Shown here: positions 6,494-9,354 of the stretch, one piece after another
How the letters are laid out: each line of letters starts with the position of its first letter
Numbering within the stretch: position 1 is the stretch's first letter
NCBI GenBank assembly: GCA_964347415.1
Contig: CAYFYJ010000023.1
Span: forward strand, 1-9,354
Length of the DNA: 9,354 nt
Direction: 5' to 3'
Source of the DNA: CAYFYJ01 sp964347415
GTDB lineage: Archaea > Aenigmatarchaeota > Aenigmatarchaeia > CG10238-14
Translations under genes and position numbers: made by a program
The notes under the pieces: generated by a model
Database searches by the model: none
Told to the model about the DNA's origin: nothing
The model's input: only the letters and a program-made list of their open reading frames with translations

Positions 6494-7186
6494 TTATCTT
6501 TTCATTATTTTTTTGAAAAAACTCAGAATCCTCAATTGATTATACTCATTCTTAATTCTTTCAACAGTATCCCAAGTGTGTCTTACATAGTTGGGCAGTT
6601 TACCATGATTTTTTTCCGCCAGTCCATTTAAAAAATTTATAGTGCGGGGATCATGACAATAACCAACACCAAAATCTTCACCAACCCTTCCCTTTAATTC
6701 TTCTATGGCTTCATCCCTGTTAACTTTTGCTAATATAGATGCTGCAGAGACTACGGGATAGTTTTGGTCAGCAAAATTTTCAGAAACCAGTTCCACCTTC
6801 TTCTTCTCTATCTTCGAAAACAGATAATCCCTGAATTTATTCGTGTTGTGACTCGGTGCATCGACTATAACTTTGTCTGGTTCTAACATGTTTACTATTT
6901 CTGCCATCTTTATCGCTTCTATCTGATTGAGATTGATACCTCTTCTTCGATTGGCATCGATCTTTGAGGAAGGAACACGAATGATGACGATATGAATGCC
7001 TATATCTTCGATCTTTGATACAAGCTTTTCTCTTCTCTTCGGCGTTAATTTTTTAGAATCCTTAACCCCAATTTTCTTCAATTCTTTTTCATCCTTTTCA
7101 TCTATGAGAAACCCGCATATAACTAATGGGCCAACGACTGCTCCTCTTCCTGCTTCATCAATACCTAATACTCTGATCAAAACCAC
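6494..7186 (-). CDS. rnhB: Ribonuclease HII with C-terminal PIP box
   Basis: RNase HII cuts the RNA strand of RNA-DNA hybrids at ribonucleotide-deoxyribonucleotide junctions. It acts in primer removal and ribonucleotide excision. The sequence shows the N-terminal GIDEAGRG with D10 and E11, IVDAPS with D109, and ADQNYPVVSAASILAKV with D140, which together supply the four active-site acids. GVGYCHDPRT is also present. Residues 217-224, QLRILSFF, match the PCNA-interacting consensus QxxhxxFF, a motif already known at the C-terminus of some archaeal RNase HII. The start is a GTG at 7186 inside the radical SAM coding end. A TTG at 7180, which overlaps that gene's TGA as TTGA and has AGGTGG just upstream, is also plausible. 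No in-frame ATG lies close to the start. The gene is cotranslated with the radical SAM gene and convergent with FEN-1. Confidence 0.95.
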   Translation of the reverse strand: MVLIRVLGIDEAGRGAVVGPLVICGFLIDEKDEKELKKIGVKDSKKLTPKRREKLVSKIEDIGIHIVIIRVPSSKIDANRRRGINLNQIEAIKMAEIVNMLEPDKVIVDAPSHNTNKFRDYLFSKIEKKKVELVSENFADQNYPVVSAASILAKVNRDEAIEELKGRVGEDFGVGYCHDPRTINFLNGLAEKNHGKLPNYVRHTWDTVERIKNEYNQLRILSFFKKIMKR

Positions 7187-8229
7187 CTACTTTTTCTTTC
7201 GATAAACTTTCCTACTATCGGAATTTTTTCTCCGCACTTAGAGCATTTATTATCTTTTGTCAAATTAAAACTTAAAATATCAAAACCAAACCTCTCTATT
7301 AATGTTTTTTCGCAAGAAGGACAATAAGTATTTTCCTTATGCCCAGGAATATTACCTACGTAGATAAATTTTAAACCCTCGTTTCTTCCTATCTTGAAAG
7401 CCCTTTCTAAAATTTTAACAGGTGTTGGAGGATTCGAAAAATGATAACATGGATAGTATCTTGATATATGCCAAGGAACGTCATCACCAACTTCATCATG
7501 AATTCTCTTTGCTATTTCTCTCAAACATTCTTTATCATCATTGACGCCAGGTATTACGAGAGTAGTTAATTCGATCCATGCTTTTTCCTTCTTGGCCCTT
7601 ATAATATTCTCCCAAACAAATTCTACATCAGCATTACAGTATTTTTTAACGGCGTCTCTATCGCCTTTAACATCGATATTGAAAGCATCACAACCAGATT
7701 TTAACAGAAGTTTCAAAGCTTCAGGAGTGAAGTATCCGTTCGTGATGCAAGTATTGTACAAACCTTCTTTTTTTGCTAGTTTGAAAACATCGATTGAAAA
7801 TTCTAAAAAAGTTGTTGGCTCCGAAAAACTCATACTAGTTCCTTGACATAGATTTTCTATTGTTTTATTGACGACTTCTTTTGGTGAAAAGATGAGAGAT
7901 TTTTTCGGATCTGGTGCAATTTTGGAGATATCAAAATTCTGACACCAAGGACATACAAAAGTACAAGACCAACTTCCTATTGTTAGACAATTGCTGCCAG
8001 GCCAGAAATGAAATAAAGGTTTTTTTTCAATAGGATTAACGTTTATTGATGATATGAGACCATATTCTAGGCTGTATAATTTACCATTCCTGTTTTCTCT
8101 CGTTTTACAAAAACCTAGTCCGCCAGATGGGATAATACAATGTCTATTACAAGTGTTACATCTTACTTTTTTATTCTTGAGTTTATCGTAGATTAATACT
8201 TCTTTGATGTAATTTTCATGACCTTTCAT
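7177..8229 (-). CDS. amrS: Radical SAM protein of the AmmeMemoRadiSam type (AmrS-like)
   Basis: This is a radical S-adenosylmethionine enzyme related to pyruvate formate-lyase activators. Numbered from an upstream GTG at 8238, the [4Fe-4S] motif CxxxCxxC is CTFVCPWC at 92-99. An N-terminal cysteine cluster (CNTCNRHC at 27-34 and C44) and a C-terminal set (CPSC and CSKC) probably bind metal. GSWSCTFVCPWCQN, the SFSEPTTFLEF segment, the DVKGD segment and VPWHISRYYPCYHF are typical of the subfamily named after its frequent partners AMMECR1 and MEMO1. Neither partner is in this window. The substrate is, to my knowledge, not firmly established. I prefer the ATG at 8229 (350 residues), close to a TATA-like element; the GTG at 8238 lies near the expected transcription start. 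The 3' end overlaps RNase HII. Confidence 0.9.
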   Translation of the reverse strand: MKGHENYIKEVLIYDKLKNKKVRCNTCNRHCIIPSGGLGFCKTRENRNGKLYSLEYGLISSINVNPIEKKPLFHFWPGSNCLTIGSWSCTFVCPWCQNFDISKIAPDPKKSLIFSPKEVVNKTIENLCQGTSMSFSEPTTFLEFSIDVFKLAKKEGLYNTCITNGYFTPEALKLLLKSGCDAFNIDVKGDRDAVKKYCNADVEFVWENIIRAKKEKAWIELTTLVIPGVNDDKECLREIAKRIHDEVGDDVPWHISRYYPCYHFSNPPTPVKILERAFKIGRNEGLKFIYVGNIPGHKENTYCPSCEKTLIERFGFDILSFNLTKDNKCSKCGEKIPIVGKFIERKSRWF

Positions 8230-8236
8230 GCAAACC

Positions 8237-8247
8237 ACTATATTAGT
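8237..8247 (+). promoter_or_regulatory. Possible TATA box of the nuclease-like gene
   Basis: ACTATATTAGT here contains TATATTA centred about 27 nt before the GTG at 8269. This spacing would produce a leaderless transcript starting at that GTG. The site overlaps the expected transcription start of the opposite radical SAM gene. Confidence 0.35.
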
Positions 8248-8258
8248 ATTTGTCGATT

Positions 8259-8268
8259 ATTTATAATT
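8259..8268 (-). promoter_or_regulatory. Probable TATA box of the radical SAM-RNase HII unit
   Basis: On the minus strand this reads AATTATAAAT, centred about 34 nt before the ATG at 8229. It predicts transcription starting near 8237-8239 with a leader of under 10 nt. It directly abuts the likely start of the opposite gene. Confidence 0.5.
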
Positions 8269-8748
8269 GTGATTAAGCTTAATGAAATTAAGCAAAGAAT
8301 TTTAGAAGGAGAAAAAATAGAAGGTATAATTCAGAATATGGATTGGAAGGAGTTTGAAAAACTAATAGCCAAAATTCTAAAAAAACATGATTTTAATGTT
8401 CGCAATAATTTCAGGTTTAAAACTAATCGACGTTTTGAGATCGATGTTTTAGCCACCAGAAATAAAATTTCTTTGTTGATAGATTGCAAAAAATGGGACA
8501 GAGGCAGATACAAAAAAACTGGATTAAAATATTCAGTAGAAGAACAGAAAGAACGTACCAGAAAATTTAAAAAATTCTTAAAGAATAATCCAACGATCCA
8601 ATCTGAACTAAAAATTGAAAAAATTACAAAATTCATTCCACTCTTGGTTACTTGGTTTGAAGAAGAACTCTTAGAACATGATCATATATTCGTAGTACCG
8701 GTCTGGAAGTTCAACGAGTTTTTACTCAACATCAGTGAGTACATTTAA
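8269..8748 (+). CDS. PD-(D/E)XK nuclease-like protein, function unknown
   Basis: From the chosen GTG this is a 159-residue charged protein. An N-terminal helix (DWKEFEKLIAKILKKHDFNV) is followed by RRFEIDVLA, then ISLLIDCKKW. That gives D59, D72 and K74 in a D-x12-DxK arrangement, with an acidic helix before it. This pattern resembles the Mrr/archaeal restriction-endonuclease-like branch of the PD-(D/E)XK superfamily, in which these residues bind metal and cut DNA. The second half is lysine-rich and then hydrophobic (FIPLLVTWFEEELLEHDHIFVVPVWK). It is not clearly a restriction enzyme: no methylase or specificity gene is nearby. The frame is open to an ATG at 8218, which would overlap the radical SAM gene head to head; an internal ATG at 8338 would remove an apparently structured N-terminus. 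It may be a repair or housekeeping nuclease. Confidence 0.7.
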   Translation: MIKLNEIKQRILEGEKIEGIIQNMDWKEFEKLIAKILKKHDFNVRNNFRFKTNRRFEIDVLATRNKISLLIDCKKWDRGRYKKTGLKYSVEEQKERTRKFKKFLKNNPTIQSELKIEKITKFIPLLVTWFEEELLEHDHIFVVPVWKFNEFLLNISEYI

Positions 8749-8765
8749 ATAGTCCGATTTAAATA
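8743..8765 (+). promoter_or_regulatory. Tandem TATA boxes upstream of the TBP gene
   Basis: The nonamer ATTTAAATA occurs twice, at 8743-8751 and 8757-8765, 14 bp apart. Each contains the consensus archaeal TATA octamer TTTAAATA. The second is best placed for transcription: a start near 8787 would leave a leader of about 25 nt containing the ribosome binding site. The first overlaps the stop codon of the nuclease gene. A weaker AT-rich stretch at 8771-8782 lies too close to the ATG to keep that site in the mRNA. Confidence 0.6.
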
Positions 8766-8797
8766 CTTACTTTAAAAATATAATTATGCTTGTTTCA

Positions 8798-8806
8798 GGG
8801 AGGGGT
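8798..8806 (+). promoter_or_regulatory. Ribosome binding site of the TBP gene
   Basis: GGGAGGGGT lies 5 nt before the ATG at 8812 and pairs well with the 16S rRNA 3' end. It supports that start codon. Confidence 0.75.
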
Positions 8807-8811
8807 AAAAA

Positions 8812-9354
8812 ATGCCGAAATTTAACATTAAAATAGAAAACATCGTAGCTTCTGCAGCATTAGGTATTAGAATACCGTTGGAAAAAATAGTCGAACATCT
8901 TGAAGGAACTGAATACGAACCGGAACAGTTCCCTGGATTGGTTTACAGAATGAAAGACCCAAAAGCAGCCGCGTTAATTTTTTCATCAGGTAAAATTGTT
9001 TGCACTGGAGCCAGGAGCATTAGTGATGTCAAGAAAGTTGTGAAGAGAGTCGCACAAATGATAAAAACTGCAAAATTGGGTCAACCAAAAAAATATTCGA
9101 TACAAATAGAAAACATCGTAGCTTCTGCAAAACTACCATCGAGACTCAACTTGGACAAAATCGCGTTTGAATTGGAAAATTCTGAATACGAACCAGAACA
9201 ATTCCCCGGATTAGTTTACAGGACAAAAGACCCCAAAGCAGCATTCTTATTATTCAGTTCAGGTAAAATTGTTTGTACTGGAGTTAGAAAAGTTGAAGAT
9301 ATTGAAAGTTCCGTAAGGAGTATTACTAAAAAGTTAAAGAGTATTGGCGCGTTA
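8812..9354 (+). CDS. tbp: TATA-box-binding protein (3' end at or beyond window edge)
   Basis: This is the general transcription factor that binds archaeal TATA boxes and recruits TFB and RNA polymerase. The 181 visible residues form the two direct repeats of the TBP saddle, at about residues 3-93 and 94-181, with a constant offset of 91 residues and no gap. Each repeat has IENIVASA, EYEPEQFPGLVYR, KDPKAA and FSSGKIVCTG, the core DNA-binding and fold motifs. By eye about 49 of 70 aligned residues are identical between repeats, which is high for TBP. The phenylalanines and valines of the DNA-contact face are kept. Archaeal TBPs are typically 180-190 residues, so only a short tail, often acidic, should be missing. 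The strong ribosome binding site and start are clear. The gene has its own promoter after the nuclease gene. Confidence 0.97.
   Translation, partial: MPKFNIKIENIVASAALGIRIPLEKIVEHLEGTEYEPEQFPGLVYRMKDPKAAALIFSSGKIVCTGARSISDVKKVVKRVAQMIKTAKLGQPKKYSIQIENIVASAKLPSRLNLDKIAFELENSEYEPEQFPGLVYRTKDPKAAFLLFSSGKIVCTGVRKVEDIESSVRSITKKLKSIGAL
8831..8856 (+). repeat. Direct repeat in TBP, copy 1
   Basis: This 26-bp segment, encoding most of IENIVASA, is identical to 9104-9129, exactly 273 bp (91 codons) downstream. A further 17-bp identical pair lies at 8986-9002 and 9259-9275 with the same offset. The repeats reflect the two halves of TBP, but identity at synonymous positions goes beyond protein conservation. 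Confidence 0.85.
9104..9129 (+). repeat. Direct repeat in TBP, copy 2
   Basis: This is the second copy of the 26-bp exact repeat at 8831-8856, in the same reading frame and encoding the same residues in the C-terminal half of TBP. Confidence 0.85.

Noticed and set aside
7541..7846. Plus-strand open frame inside the radical SAM gene
   Set aside because: It overlaps conserved radical SAM coding sequence, and neither a promoter nor a ribosome binding site is visible. It is best explained as an antisense shadow.
8218..8268. Longer N-terminus of the nuclease-like protein from the ATG at 8218
   Set aside because: The extra 17 residues overlap the radical SAM start head to head and cover both promoter elements. 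They have no ribosome binding site. It stays possible but is less likely than the GTG at 8269.
8331..8636. Minus-strand open frame opposite the nuclease-like gene
   Set aside because: Its product is a Phe/Leu/Ser-rich antisense translation. The plus strand carries a recognisable nuclease motif and a better start context.
1..9354. Defence island, CRISPR, toxin-antitoxin or mobile element
   Set aside because: No spaced repeats, transposase, integrase or paired small toxin and antitoxin genes were seen. The single nuclease-like gene has no system partners here, and the other genes are conserved housekeeping genes.

Overview
This window is from an archaeon, most likely a euryarchaeote in the broad sense. 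It encodes an archaeal exosome, a proteasome alpha subunit, SBDS, two archaeal RNase P proteins, ribosomal protein L15e, FEN-1, RNase HII and TATA-binding protein. The DNA is AT-rich, genes are tightly packed, several starts are GTG, and TATA boxes plus GGTG-type ribosome binding sites can be seen. I cannot place it more precisely by eye. No rRNA, tRNA, CRISPR array or transposon is visible.

Layout. Positions 1-5047 on the minus strand hold the archaeal exosome/proteasome superoperon. Read 5'->3' it runs L15e, Rpp30, Pop5 (two RNase P proteins), psmA, SBDS, Rrp4, Rrp41 and Rrp42, the last cut by the window edge. Several joints are ATGA overlaps or zero-gap junctions, which suggests translational coupling. 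A second promoter lies before psmA. The short 83-nt region at 5048-5130 carries one nearly palindromic TATA element. It appears to serve both L15e (leftward) and a small two-helix membrane protein with a very basic tail (rightward). FEN-1 follows on the plus strand.

FEN-1 (+) and RNase HII (-) meet tail to tail with no base between their stop codons. Both proteins end in a PCNA-interacting (PIP) box, so the two Okazaki-primer removal enzymes are paired in the genome. RNase HII is the downstream partner of a radical SAM gene of the AmmeMemoRadiSam type. That gene is divergent from an uncharacterised PD-(D/E)XK nuclease-like gene, with interlocked promoters. The window ends inside the TATA-binding protein gene, which is preceded by two identical TATA octamers and a strong ribosome binding site.

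Most genes are conserved information-processing genes with intact active sites. The less ordinary items are an L15e that lacks its usual C-terminal tail, the membrane protein with the polybasic tail, the orphan nuclease, the paired PIP boxes, and the highly similar repeats in TBP. I see no convincing evidence for a new multi-gene defence or mobile system.
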